DNA from: Saccharum officinarum
Lineage: Eukaryota > Streptophyta > Magnoliopsida > Poales > Poaceae
Assembly (NCBI GenBank): GCA_020631735.1
Contig: CM036225.1
Coordinates: 69,862,662-69,926,661 of the forward strand
Direction: 5' to 3'
Length of the DNA: 64,000 nt
Below the pieces are notes generated by a model, which saw only the letters and a program-made list of their open reading frames with translations, had not been told where the DNA came from and ran no database searches. The position numbers and the translations under genes were made by a program. This document shows, one piece after another, positions 44,276-55,798 of this stretch (within the stretch, counting starts at the first letter, position 1; every line of letters starts with the position of its first letter).

Positions 44276-46360
44276 TCAAGATGAAGAGTGACTCACAGGA
44301 GTGCCGTCGCGCGGAGGTGGAGGCACCAACGGTATCATCGGCGGCGGCGGAGGCGGTGGAGGCTGGCCCATGCTCTGAGAAAAGCTGGCCATGTACTCGT
44401 ACCAGGCCTTCTGCGACTGCTGGAAGGCCTCAAGCTGGGCCTGCACTCGCGCCCTCTCTTGTGCCAACTCGGCCTGGTGCGATAGCTGGAGGGCCTGAAA
44501 CTGGCTCTGTGAGGCCTGCTGTGACTCCTGCAGGGCTTCAATCTGGGCCTACAATTATTTATCACATAGTTAGAATGCAAATAAAGAACGGGTAGAAAAT
44601 GAATGGACAACGAATGCAACAGAACTAACCTAGAGTGCTACCACCTGGGGCTGTGAGCGTGGGCGTATGGTCGGGCTCGAACTCGTGCTCCGGGCTCTAA
44701 TCTGGGCGAGTGTCTGAGTGTTGGCCGTGTCTATGGTGTTGTTGCCCATATAGTACCTCCCGTGTGGCTTACCTGGTCCCAACCTCATGACGATGTCACC
44801 CTCGAGGTCAGCGGTGCTCAGATCAAATTCTGGCCCATGGATCTCTCTCGCCATCGCCGTGTACTCGCTGAGGCGACTGTGCACGCTCAGGTTACTGTAT
44901 GCCTCGGGCGGGTCCTCCAGGTTGTAGACGAGGTCGGGGTCCTTTGCCTTGCCCTTGTGTGCCAAGGCATATGCCTTGAACAAGGCGCACTCCTGGCCGG
45001 GGTGGAATCGCGTCTGTAGGAAGAAGCACAACAATAAGATATTATGCATTCAGAAGTTAGCGTAGCAACAACGAAATGAAATCCGCGTACATATCTGGCT
45101 GCATATTCCTTGAGGGTAGTGGGCCCTTGTTTGTGCGAGGAACCCTGCATCATCGCACGGCAACGTGAGCGTACGGCGTGATATTGCTCGTACTCCTCAC
45201 TCAACCACGTGTCCACAATGGCCTCCCAGCAGTTGTCCATCCCCGCACACCAAGCAGGAGGCACCTGCACGTACACGAGCACATGACAAATCATAAATCA
45301 ATTTCAGTGCAATTAATCACAGACGATGTAATCTCATGTTTACCGTCAAGTATTGCTCCTTAGTTAGGGGCAGGTGCACTGCCTGCGCTCTGGTGACTCT
45401 GTTTCCTCTGCGGGCATAGTAAATTCTTCTGCACAGGAGCTTTGTCTCGTAGAAGAGGTCCTGCACTCGGTGAACACAGACTCTGTTCACCACGTCATCC
45501 GCGCCCTCCCTACGTACTCCCTCCGCCAAGGTGTAGTAATCCTACAAGCAAATACAGTCAGTAATATACAATTAATGTGATGTTATTATCAGCATAGTGC
45601 GATGAACACGTACCCACAACTCTTTCATCACCCGGTCGGCCTTGCTGTTATAACACCTGCCAGCTTGATCAGTCTGATCGCTGGCGGCGTGCCAGTGGGA
45701 CCACTTCATGGCGGGCTACACAACACCATCGATCCTCACCATCCCAGGGTAGTTTGCCCTGCACAGAAGACCCAGGATCCCGTTTACTCGGCGAGAGTGA
45801 CTCCCTGGGATCACCATTTCCCAATCCCTGCACAAAGTTATTGAGATTGAATATTAGTTTCTGTTATAACTTAAAAACCTGTGAATTAGTGTTAACATGC
45901 AAAAATTACTTACTTAGTTCCGGATGGTCGAATCACTAGCCGTCTCTGTATGGGTAAGTCTGGGAGGCGCGACGACCCTCGCAGCCAAACCGTAGGCACC
46001 CCATTTTCCTCTGCCACCAAGTCAGCATCCTCCTCGCGCTCAACCCGCTCGGAAGCATCCTCCCTCCGTGCCTCCTCCACCGCCTCCGCTATCTCCTCCC
46101 TGGTCTCCTCCTCCTCCTCATCCTCCTCCGTGGCCGCTACGAACTCGTGGTCATCGTCCTGTGGAGGAGGTGTCGGCTCTCGATGCCCTCGTCGTCGCCG
46201 TCCTCCTCCTCCACCCTGGGCTCCTCCTTCATCCTAGGCTCCACCTCCCTGGGCACGCCCTCGTCGTCGTCCTCCTCCTCCCTGGGCACGCCCTCCACCC
46301 TCAGTCTGTGCACGCCCTCCTCCTCCACCCTGGCTGGACCCCTCGCCACCAGCCAGTAAG
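44276..46360 (-). pseudogene. Transposase_24 (Ptta/En/Spm, TNPA-like) gene of the CACTA element, exons
   Basis: Minus-strand exons of the second CACTA gene. 5' to 3': a Glu/Asp-rich N-terminal part (about 46350-46000, EEEDGDDEG); YPGMVRIDGVV and KWSHWHAASDQTDQAGRCYN near 45750-45620; EGVRREGADDVVNRVC near 45520; VPPAWCAGMDNCWEAIVDTW and GSSHKQGPTTLKEYAARY (the best family signature) at 45270-45090; RFHPGQECALFKAY to LGPGKPHGRYYMGN at 45010-44750; a Gln-rich coiled coil and a poly-Pro stretch at 44520-44300. Exon borders at 45543, 45317, 45264 and 45015 are plausible. A stop within the 45700 region (VV-stop-PAMKW) suggests decay. Such proteins bind the subterminal repeats and help tnp2. Confidence 0.75.
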
Positions 46361-46449
46361 GTCATAACCGACCTAAGCTTCCTGATTCCACCGCCCACCA
46401 TCAATCACCTGCAACAAAAGGAATAAACTATCAGTACGCATATACAAAA

Positions 46450-46630
46450 GTAAATGTATCATACATGTATAAAAGAGATGCAAAATAAGTAAATGTATCA
46501 TACATGTATAAAAGAGATGCAAAATAAGTAAATGTATCATACATGTATAAAAGAGATGCAAAATAAGTAAATATATCATACATGTATAAAAGAGATGCAA
46601 AATAAGTAAATGTATCATACATGTATAAAA
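46450..46630. repeat. 39-bp tandem repeat, 4.6 copies
   Basis: Units start at 46450, 46489, 46528, 46567 and 46606. The unit holds GTAAATGTATCATACATG and TATAAAAGAGATGCAAAATAA; copies are almost identical. It lies between the two transposase genes, probably in an intron or intergenic part. The 13-codon period keeps a frame open, but the peptide is not credible. Confidence 0.9.
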
Positions 46631-46660
46631 TTGCCATAAGTACTACAGATCTTACATGTA

Positions 46661-47437
46661 CTAGAAATAATCATCAAGATCATCGATAGGTGGGCCAAAA
46701 ATCTCATCATCGCTATTGTCGACGTAATTATGATCGTCTCTCAAAGTCTCATCACTAGCGACACTGCCTGAATGGTGTTGCTCAAGTAATAACAAGTCCT
46801 TCGCGTTGTGAACCTCCTCTCCATCATCCCCGTCAATAATGATCGTATCATTGTCTACTTCCATTGCGAGATCTACATCTAAGACAATCTCAAAACTCCC
46901 TTCTAATCCTTCTTCTTGAAAGAACTCTCTGTCATATGTGTTTGCATCGATGTTATAATCATCATCGTTTGGGACGGGTACTTTACCATGCGGCGATACC
47001 TTGTACACAACATCATACGCCTTAAGACGGTCTTTGGTTTGGCACGGGTATGAGAGATAATAAACTTGCATGGCCTGTTGGGCCACAATGTACACGTCGT
47101 CTCCTAACAAGACGGATGACTTTAGAACTTCGACTAACCCAAGCTCAGGGGTCTTTATCACTTCTTTGGGATCAAACCAATGGCATTTGAATATGACAGG
47201 ATGAAGAGGTACACAACCAGGAAACTTGAGTTTGTATATTTCTTCAATTATTCCATAGTAGTCCAACCCATCTGTGCCTGGCGTGAAAACATCGGTATTT
47301 GTGGTTCTTCGATTCGGCCGACTCTGCTCATGCCGAGTTGTGTGAAAGCGATATCCATTGACATCGTACACATAGAATGACTGGACCCTAAATTCAAATC
47401 CATTGGCAACTTGCCTCAACTCGGCACTCATAGACAT
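46661..47437 (-). pseudogene. CACTA tnp2 C-terminal region (DUF4216)
   Basis: C-terminal exon of the tnp2 transposase. Shows the DUF4216 pattern: FTPGTDGLDYYGIIEEIYKL, then VFKCHWFDP-like IFKCHWFDPKEVIKTPELG, then DVYIVAQQAMQVYYLSYP. It ends in an acidic tail (DNSDDEIFGPPIDDLDDYF). The exon is open from 47437 to the stop at 46661. Its partner exons are at 47736-50259. Confidence 0.85.
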
Positions 47438-47735
47438 GTCAGTTTTGGCCTGCTAGTTCAAGTAGGATGATTCGTTATATATTTGTCAAGTTGAGAGTTA
47501 AGTACAAACAACAAATGAAATTGAACAGTACCTCCTCCTTGAACCAACAAATAAAAGTGGGATTTCGTTCTCCCGCGCCATGTCTTAGAAGGGTTTCAAC
47601 TTCCGCTTTGGTGGGGGTTCCCTCCGTGATGGACGATGGTAGAGGAGAACAAATTTGCTGTAACGGACGTTAACAAGAGGGTTGGATGGGTGCATGCGAA
47701 ATACTGACAAGAAAAGAAACAAGTTTGTGTAAAAC

Positions 47736-50259
47736 TTACGCAATGTACGGGCCAACCTCTTCAAGGTTCCGCAACACATACAGCTGGATAGAGCGCCACT
47801 CTTCTAGGCTCAACATCTTCAAGGTAGGTTCACTTGCACTTCCGAGTTGCCCTCGGAAAAGGCTGAGGGTCGACTGATTGTCGGCAGCATTGTAACGAGG
47901 GGGTGGATTATGCACGTTAGGAAGGTTGTCGGCATAGTATCTTGTTGTGAAGTATGACACCTCCTCCACAATGGATGCCTCTGCACAGGAAGCTTCAATT
48001 TTGCATTTATTTTTGCATTTTGTTCTAAGAACCTTTAGGCATCGCTCAATTGGATAGCACCAATGGGCATGCACAGGGCCCCCCATTTTTGCCTCATATG
48101 GTAGGTGCAAGAGCAAATGTTGCATCGGATTGAAGAAGCTAGGGGGAAAGATCTTCTCCAACTTGCAGAGCAACACCGGGGCCATTCTTTCCATTTCTTC
48201 AATCTCGGTCCGAGATATCTCCTTAGCACATAGCTTGCAGAAGAACATGCTCAACTCTGCCATCACTCGCCAGATGTGATCAGGGAAATAGCCACGAACC
48301 ATCACCGGAAGAAGGCGCTCAATCCATATGTGGTAATCATGACTCTTCAGCCCTATGATTTGCATGGTACTTAAGTTCACACCCCTCCTCCAATTCGCTG
48401 CATACCCGTCAGGGAACATCAACGATTGGAACCATTGAAGAACTTCTTTCTTTTGGGCCCTCGTTAGGACGAAGTCGGCCTTAGGCTTCTTCCATGACTT
48501 CCCGCGTAAGGGAGGCAACATGTTTAGCTTTGGTCTATCGCACAGCGTTGCTTGATCCAATCTAGCCTTGACATTGTCCTTTGACTTTTCCCAGTCCATG
48601 ATTGTGTGAAGGACCGCCTCGGCGAAATTCTTTTCAGTGTGCATTACATCAATGTTATGTGGAAGAAGGAGGTCCTTAAAGTAAGGAAGCTTCCACAAGC
48701 ACGACTTGTGTGTCCAGGCATGCTCTTTTCCATATCCCACGAAGCCCCCCTTTTCATTATCGACCACAAGACCATCTAACATCTCAAGAACCTGGGCACC
48801 TGTCATCATTTCTGGTGCAGAGTCTTCCACTGTGACACCTTTTCAAAAGTTCTTCTTGTCTCTCCTGAATGGGTGGTCAAGAGGGAGGAATTGTCGATGT
48901 TTGTCAAACGAAGAAAACTTGCCCCCTTCTCCAACCGAAAGAACTCCACAACTGACTTGCATATCGGGCATGGCATCTTCGTGTGAACACACCAGCCACA
49001 AAATAACCCATAAGCCAGGAAGTCATGCATGGAATAATGGTACCAAATATGCATTCTGAAGTTTGTCTTTGTGAATCAGTCGTATGTCACTACCCCTTCG
49101 TCCCATGCATGGACCAAATCGTCTATCAAAGGCTCCATGTACACACTCATATTAGCCCCCGGGTGTCCTGGAATTATAAGTGACAAGAAAATATTTTGCC
49201 GTTGAAAGGCGACGCCAGGTGGGAGGTTGAGAGGGATGACGAATACGGGCCAACATGTGTATGGTGAAGAACCCATTCCATAAGGATTGAACCCATCAGT
49301 TGCCAGTGCAATGCGTACATTACGAGCCTCATTAGCTTTGTCGGTATGCTTCCGATCGAAGCTTTTCCATGATTCACCATCGGACGGATGTATCAACTTG
49401 TCAGTGTATCGGCGTCCAGTTTTGTGCCACGTCATATGTTTTGCGGATTCCTCGCTCATGAAAAGCCGTTGGATCCTCGGTATGAAAGGAAGGTACCTCA
49501 GGATCTTTGTGCCGACTTTTGTTTGCGTCTTCCGACCATCACCAGATTCTAACTCAATGTACCTAGATGCCTTACACTTCGGACAGTACTTATCGTCAGC
49601 ATGTTCTCCCCTGAATAAGATGCATCCGTTCAGACAAGCATGTATCTGCTCGTACGACATCTTGAGTGCACGAAGGATTTTATTTGACTCATACGTGTTC
49701 TTTGGCAGAACGTGATCATCTGGAAATAGGGTGCCAACTACTGTCAACAGTTGATCGAAGGATTCTCTACTCCAGCTAAACTGGGACTTCACAGCCATTA
49801 GACGTGCAATGGCATCCAGTTTAGAAACATTGGTGCGCCCGTGAAGGGGTTGTTGTGCCGCATCCAACATGGCGTAAAACGCCTTTGCAATTTGCTCTGG
49901 CTCCTGCTCTGCACTTCCTTCATCGAAAGCCATGTCATGGTCATTTAACATTTCTGCCACCCCGGCTTTAGAATCAAACTCCTCGATCCGTTGTCTCACG
50001 ACCTCTTCTCTCGCACGATGGCGTTCACCATGCATGGTCCACCGGGTATAGTTCTCTACAAATCCATTGTTGACAAGACTTTACTCATCTCCTCATATGT
50101 TTTCATTGCCTTGTTCTTACACTTCCTACAGGGACACCAGGCATGTCGCCGTCCGTTTGCAAATGCCTTCATCATGAAATCATTGGCCTTCTCAATCCAT
50201 TCATTTGTGTATTGACCCCTCTTCTGATAGCCCGTGTACATCCACTGACGGTCATCCAT
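47736..50259 (-). pseudogene. CACTA tnp2 transposase (Transposase_21), broken
   Basis: Main part of the CACTA transposase, which cuts the element ends. From 50259: the transposase-associated domain (MDDRQWMYTGYQKRGQYTNE, with CPCRKCKNKA), then the tnp2 core at 50035-49076 (LNGCILFRGEHADDKYCPKC, ALATDGFNPYGMGSSPYTCW, PVFVIPLNLPPG). A TGA at 49078 replaces the Arg codon CGA present in the third CACTA element. The core continues (HDFLAYGLFCGWCVH) to a frameshift near 48900 and then from 48830 (YFKDLLLPHNIDVMHTEKN) into DUF4218 (HLLLHLPYEAKMGGPVHAHW). It ends in a probable donor near 47740. Not functional as it stands. Confidence 0.88.
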
Positions 50260-50352
50260 CCTAACATATAGACGATATTGCAGTTTAGAGCAATAGAGTA
50301 GTAGTGCTAGAGAAAAACCATATGAGATGATAAAGAGACATTCATGTGCCAG

Positions 50353-50877
50353 CAGAGGAGTGTCGCTGCTCCTGCAGGCCCCGTTGTGCCGTTGCCTAAT
50401 AACAACTTAGCCAAGGATAACAGGAATAGCCTTACTAAGGTATGCATGCATCTCTCTCTCTCTCTCCCCTGAACAAAACAAGGTGCCAAATTAATTTGCA
50501 GAAGGAAGAAAATAGCGGTGGAAAGGGTGCAGCATCTGGTGGTGCACAGAATAGAGAGGCAGCAAGGAAGAGCAGGCTTAGGAAGAAGGTGAGTCACTCA
50601 ACTAAGACACTTACATGCACTACATTGAGAAACCATACTGTACAATTATGTAAAGTTCAAGGAACAACCAAAACATTTATATGGTATCCTCCCAGTCATA
50701 TATATACAAATATATATCCTCGTGAATGGTGGCATGGCGCAGCACGAGGAGCTGCTGCACCTGAAAGGCGCCATGGCCAGGGCCGATGTCTTCCACCTCT
50801 TGTCTGGGGTGTGGGTATCCCCTGCTGAGCGTTGCTTCCTTTGGTTGGGAGGCTTTCGCCCCTCGGAGGTTATAAAG
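50353..50877 (+). pseudogene. Captured fragment of a TGA-type bZIP transcription factor gene
   Basis: Three exon-like pieces on the strand opposite to the transposase. Piece 1, 50353-50439, ends NNNLAKDNRNSLTK at AAG/GTATGC. Piece 2, 50502-50588, after TTTGCAG, reads KEENSGGKGAASGG then AQNREAARKSRLRKK, the bZIP basic region of TGA factors, and ends at AAG/GTGAGT. Piece 3, 50743-50877, reads HEELLHLKGAMARADVFHLL, then PAERCFLWLGGFRPSEVIK, the start of the DOG1 domain, and ends at AAAG/GTAGTA. Splice sites are kept, so genomic DNA, not a cDNA, was taken. The leucine-zipper exons are missing, and part of the segment before AQNREAARK (usually KTLRRL) is absent. No promoter seen. Confidence 0.88.
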
Positions 50878-51440
50878 GTAGTATACTATTATTAATTATT
50901 TACTATGCATGGTGTAGAAATTCTAACAATCAGATATATAGTTGATTAATGCACTCGTTATCTAGTTGGTGCCTGGAAATGAGGATGCCTAGAATAATAT
51001 AAATAGATCATGCATGATTGCAGGTTAATTTGAGTGGTTCTCATGTCCGATCCCGTTTGCATTATAGAGCTAGCACACATCATCTTGTACTACGTTAGTC
51101 ATTGTTTATGGAAGCCTAGCTAACCCATTGCACAACCACATCATCCCGCTGTGCTATTCTTGCAAAGCTGGCCGTGCCCAAAAACCAAGAACAGTATATA
51201 TTTGGACTAATGAACCACGGGAGGAATAAAGGGCCACACCATAAGAATCAGCATCTTTATCCCTAGCAAAATCTTCACATTTGGAAACTAAAAAAGGGAG
51301 CTTCATTCATTCTCTGGCGACTACAAGATCTGCACGAGCACTCCCCGTTTCATTCACAGTGTTGCAATCGACTGAACTTATTAAGGCACTACTTTGATTC
51401 GAACCAGCTTACTGGTGGACAGGAAAGGACAAAGAAGCAA
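50878..51440. other. CACTA interior after the captured fragment, nothing recognised
   Basis: Mixed AT-rich sequence. It may include intron sequence of the donor TGA gene next to the last exon, but no further exon was found. Confidence 0.45.
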
Positions 51441-52015
51441 ACTAACGTTCTTTGAACCAGGGAAACAAGCCTAGCTGACATCGAGCAATCGAAGGGGCAG
51501 AAAATTCAATTTCTTTCGCGCACCTGGAGAAGGCGGCGGCCCTGGCCATACAGGTACAGCGGACAAGTCGCGGAATCAGTCGAGCTCGTCGTCGCGCTCC
51601 CTTCCGTGGTCTTCGTCTCGGGCGCCAGATCGAGGCCAGGGAAGCCGCAAGGACGGGAGCAGGTGGCACGGTCGTCGCCGGCCGGCGAGATGCAATCTTC
51701 CGGACGGTGAGTGTGAATGGGCAGTTCGGCACGGGAGCGAGCGAGAGAGGAACGGGAACGACAGGCGGCGGTGGTGGAGGGGAGGAGGCGACCGCGGCGG
51801 TGGGGAGGCGCTGGCGACGGCGTGGAGGGGAGGAGGCGGCCGTGACGGCGGGGAGGCGCCGGCAACGGCGTGGAGCGCGCGGGCGCGGGGAGGCGCGGGC
51901 GCAAGTGCGGGGGACGGCGGGGAGGCGCCGGTGCGGGGGATGGCGGCGGTGCGGCGGGGATGCGTGGGCGTGTGCGGTGTGTGTGTGTGTGTCTGTGCAT
52001 GTTTTGAGGGAGAAA
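51441..52015 (-). promoter_or_regulatory. GC-rich leader region of the CACTA element
   Basis: A block with very high GC content and many CGGCG words, next to the subterminal repeats on the 5' side of the transposase genes. In En/Spm elements a GC-rich untranslated first exon occupies this position and is a target of methylation control. Open frames here on both strands are products of base composition. CACTA element 3 has a similar block at 59290-59610. Confidence 0.5.
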
Positions 52016-52029
52016 CGACTAAGTGTTGA

Positions 52030-53175
52030 ATGCTTCTGTTTACCGAGTACCCAGATCTACGGCACTCGGTAAACAGAAGCACCGCACCCAATGACATGTG
52101 GGCCTGGTACATGTTTACCGAGTGCCTAGATCTACGGCACTCGGTAAACAGAAGCATGGCAGCCCACTGTGGCAGACAGGTGGGCCGTGGCTAACCTTTA
52201 CCGAGTGTTTGAGGTCACACTCGGTAAAAGTATCCATTATTTCATGCAAAACAAAAATGAAAAATGCCAATTTAATCCTAAAATGCACCAAACTTTCACA
52301 TGAACTATTTCATGTCATCTATTTACTATCTAAAAAATTCCAAGTTCAAATCATAATGTTGAATTTCACTCTTAATAGAAATCCTACTCGTCATTGTGAA
52401 TGTTTAGCGTCTGTTTGGAAGATGTACCGGTTCGGCAGCGACGAATGTAAAAATACTTCCGAAACGTTATGAAAATTTTTCTATAACATAGATGTATGCT
52501 TCAATGTTAATTCTTCCAATCTCATGATTTATCGAGTTCGATTTTAATTATTACAATTAAATTTACACGATATGTACCTAATTTTCATAAAGAACGAAAT
52601 TTTTGTGAAATATAGTAAATAAATCGAAATAAACACCATATTTTGGAATGGAGTACTAAATATCATATGTGGATAGAGGAAAAAGAATGAAGGGAAAAAC
52701 AAGAAATTTGGTTGAATTTTACCGAGTGTTGCGCCAATACACTCGGTAAAAGATAGTATTTACCGAGTGTTGTGCACTTACACTCGGTAAACTTTATTAT
52801 TACCGAGTGTGACACTCGGTAAACATTTTCGGTCTTTTTTATTTGCTATGAGCGCTTGATGGGCGGAGCTGTTGTTACCGTGATGTTTGCCGAGTGTATG
52901 CTCATAACACTCGGTAAACATGTCATGCCGTGACGCCGTTTGGCGCACGGGTGGTATCCTAGGTGACGTGGCACCTGTGGCTGTTTTTACCGAGTGCGCC
53001 CATTCGGTAAACTTGTAGTTTTAACGAGTGTCTGAATTTACCGAGTGTGCGGACTCGGTAAAGAGGTCTACTGCGGGGTGTTTATGTTTTCCGTGTGTTG
53101 GCACTCGGTAAGTACTGTTTTCCGAGTGCCCCGACTTTTGACACTCGGTAATTGTCGGGGCACTCGGTAACTACA
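52030..53175. repeat. Right subterminal repeats of the CACTA element
   Basis: TTTACCGAGTG / CACTCGGTAAA pairs at 52040-52230 and 52720-53170, separated by 0.5 kb of AT-rich sequence with no gene. This is the 5' side of the element's genes. Confidence 0.85.
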
Positions 53176-53190
53176 CAGTCTCCGGTAGTG

Positions 53191-53243
53191 ATTTGGGGTC
53201 AAAAAAAAAAAGTCAAACAAACTATAATTTAGAACGGATTTAT
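53191..53243. mobile_element. Right part of the Stowaway-like MITE split by the CACTA element
   Basis: After the ATT duplication comes an A-rich stretch and AAAGTCAAACAAACTATAAT, the inverted counterpart of the terminus at 42809. Confidence 0.65.
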
Positions 53244-53415
53244 AGTATATATACTTAGCACATAGCGTCCGGGTTCAGCACGGTAGGCAGGTCAAGTTGG
53301 GACCAAGAACTGGTTCCACGTCAAGCAGCGAATTGCATTGCATGTATGGAAAACGGACAATTATTGTACATGGTACTGTAATTCGCAAGTCGCAAGGCAC
53401 GTAGCCTAGATTTAA

Positions 53416-53418
<3 letters not shown>

Positions 53419-53508
<90 letters not shown>
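53419..53508. repeat. AT dinucleotide microsatellite, about 45 units
   Basis: Perfect (AT)n over about 90 bp. Likely length-polymorphic and prone to assembly error. Confidence 0.95.
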
Positions 53509-53512
<4 letters not shown>

Positions 53513-54767
53513 GGAATAATTTATTTTGTAGCCGAGCACAGACTGCGGACGTAGACTGACCGGCAACGTCCCACCCAGCCCCAGGAAATCCGTTGCACGC
53601 ATGGCTCAATTATTAGCCGGCAATAATTCACCTTCCAACCAGCGCTGGGCCATGTCCCCTAAATCACCGCCAGTTACACCGCTAAGCGCCATTGTATATT
53701 TTACTGACCACAAAACCACCGTGCCACTCTATTTGCTTCGTCCTCCGCCTGGCTGATCCCGTCCGAATGGGCGATGGCAACGGCGTCGGGGCCTGGTGCT
53801 TTCATCATCAACCCCGGCGACACCTTCATCACAGCTCGTTGACTGCTGGGCGCCATGGCCGGCGGTTGTGCAGATCACCGCCGGGGGCAGATCCGCGCGT
53901 GGAGGCCTGGCCGATGTCCGCCCGCTGACGAATCTAGGACCAGGCGGAGCTCCTGTTGCAGTTCGGCGTGTGAGCGCCACCTCTGGCCATGCGCGACGGC
54001 GGCCCACTCGCGTGAGCGCCCGTGCACGGGAGAAGAGCGACACCAGCCTCGCCGCGCCGTCGCCTGTTGTGCCTTTCGTTGGCTCGTCACTGTGGGCGCG
54101 TCGCCGGCACCGAAGGGATGCCTGGTAACCAACTTGCCATAGCATTAGCACGGCAGCTGCAGTGGCCCTTCTCACCTTCCTATTTGCGTTTTGCAGATCC
54201 GTGGTTCTGCAAGGTCAGTCAACGAGCAATGCAATGCCATAGCAGAAATTCGGCATCTGCGTGCAGATTCACCATCCTCCTTGATTTGTTCTGCTAGCTA
54301 TCTCCGGTCTCAGCCTAAAGGTTGTGGTCGCTCGGATTCATGTAGATGCAGAAATTCGCTCCGATCCATGCTATTTTTTTTAGGTCAAAATTTCTTGCCG
54401 TCATGCAGAGGCCATTTAGTTCGTCATTCTTTACCAGATCAATAGCTGCTGTTTGCAAGCTTGCCGCTGTGCATTGGGGGCTTCATCTTCATGTTGGCAA
54501 GCCATATATATCTCTTGAATGATGATTTTCCATAGTTTGTTTAGCCCCTGAACAATGTGAAATGTTAATGGTCAATGTGTAATCCAAAGCCATGGGAGAA
54601 CCCCTTTTTTTCTCTCAAATTTTGGATGCAAATACATTTTATTGATATTCCTACGTGTTCCTTGTTGGATTGTCATCCTCTAACTTGATTTTTCGCTGCA
54701 TAAATGTCCAGACTGCTTGATTTTTTCGTTGCATGTATGTCCAGATTGGTTTCTCTACTCTATCTTT
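53509..54767. other. Region with no supported gene
   Basis: GC-rich at 53740-54130, AT-rich afterwards. Several overlapping open frames in the GC-rich part conflict with each other and match nothing I recognise. A short peptide FIINPGDTF near 53800 faintly recalls 2-oxoglutarate-dependent dioxygenases, but it ends at a stop and has no supporting motif. Confidence 0.4.
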
Positions 54768-55798
54768 CACTACCATACAATTCAATAATTTGCAGAAATC
54801 TCGTAAATAGATTATGTAACTACATGGTCAGAAATATATTTTAGTAAATCAATTTAAAAGTTTCTCGTGAATCATACTACAAGGGTTAGAAAGGCATAGA
54901 TTCTAGTAAATATTTTTCAAAAATCTAGTAAATAGAATATCGTAACTACCAGAGGCAGAAAGGCATAGCTTTCTAGTAACCAATTTGCAAATCTAGTAAA
55001 CAGATTATGGTAACTAATCTAAGGAGGCATCATATATTCTAGTAAATCATTTAAAAATAACAAGATTATGGTATTGTGAATCAGACAAATTATCGTAACT
55101 ACTCAATCATAGGTACTACAATGATTCTAGTAATTAATTTTACATCGTTATTGTTTAGTCACCATGGATTATAGTAATTCATACCATATAATTGACATAT
55201 ACTATTGTCGTAACTCACTGAGGAAATATCAAATTACGGTTCGGCAGCTCGACTGCATGCAACGAACGCTACCTGGTCCACACCGCGCGGTCTCTCATGC
55301 AGTATTTTGTGATGATTCAAACATATTTTCATGGTGACGTCTCCCTCTCACAAATTAATTTCCTGTGAGTTTAGATAACCTCATGAATTAATTTCATGAC
55401 GGTTAACTCCCACTCACGAATACTATATTCCTGTGAGTTTTGATTATCTCACGAATTAATTTCATGACGGTTGACTCCCTCTCACGAAATACTATATTCC
55501 CGTGAGTTTTGATAACCTCACGATTTAATTTCATGACGGTTGACCTCCACGTAATACCGCCATAGAAACACCACAGCAAACCTGGCGACGCTAACATTTT
55601 CATGGAGGTGACCGTCAGGAACGTCCGCCACGAAAATAAATCGTGAGCACTGCCTCTCATGAAAATTCAATTTCCCTAGCTTCAATTCCGTGAGTGCTCA
55701 TGCATGACGGTTGGCCCTCGTGAATCATTTTCATGAGGGTAAACCAATATTTCATGATGGTTTTTTCACTCTCACGAAATCTCAGCTTTCTGGAAGTG
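54768..55798. mobile_element. Possible short nonautonomous CACTA-like relic
   Basis: Left limit CACTACCATACAA at 54768 and right limit, read inverted, CACTTCCAGAAAG at 55798. They share about 9 of 13 bases. The inside consists of repeats built on TAGTAAATAGATTATGGTAACTA (54790-55060) and on TCATGACGG / CTCACGAAAT (55330-55790), a subterminal-repeat-like layout. No target duplication was found, so this is a weak call. Confidence 0.3.
55336..55545. repeat. 68-69-bp tandem repeat, about three copies
   Basis: TTTCATGACGGTT recurs at about 55393, 55461 and 55530. Each unit also holds CTCACGAA, CTATATTCC and TGTGAGTTT, which pair with the TTCATGAC part as short inverted repeats. Confidence 0.8.

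Larger units (their letters stand above)
42995..53190 (-). mobile_element. Complete CACTA transposon (10.2 kb) with tnp2 and Transposase_24 genes, decayed
   Basis: Ends CACTACGGGATACTG and, inverted, CACTACCGGAGACTG match at 13 of 15 positions. The 3-bp target duplication ATT is at 42992-42994 and 53191-53193. Subterminal arrays of TTTACCGAGTG / CACTCGGTAAA fill about 43010-43560, 52040-52230 and 52720-53170. Genes run on minus: tnp2 first (50259 to 46661), then a Transposase_24-type gene (about 46360 to 44276). A captured TGA bZIP fragment lies on plus at 50353-50877. Stops and frameshifts in tnp2 make autonomy unlikely, although the ends look usable. Confidence 0.93.

Noticed and set aside
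53417..53609. Open frame of alternating Tyr-Ile
   Set aside because: Translation of the AT microsatellite.
53740..54140. GC-rich overlapping open frames, including FIINPGDTF
   Set aside because: Frames on both strands compete, no domain is complete, and the dioxygenase-like peptide is followed by a stop.
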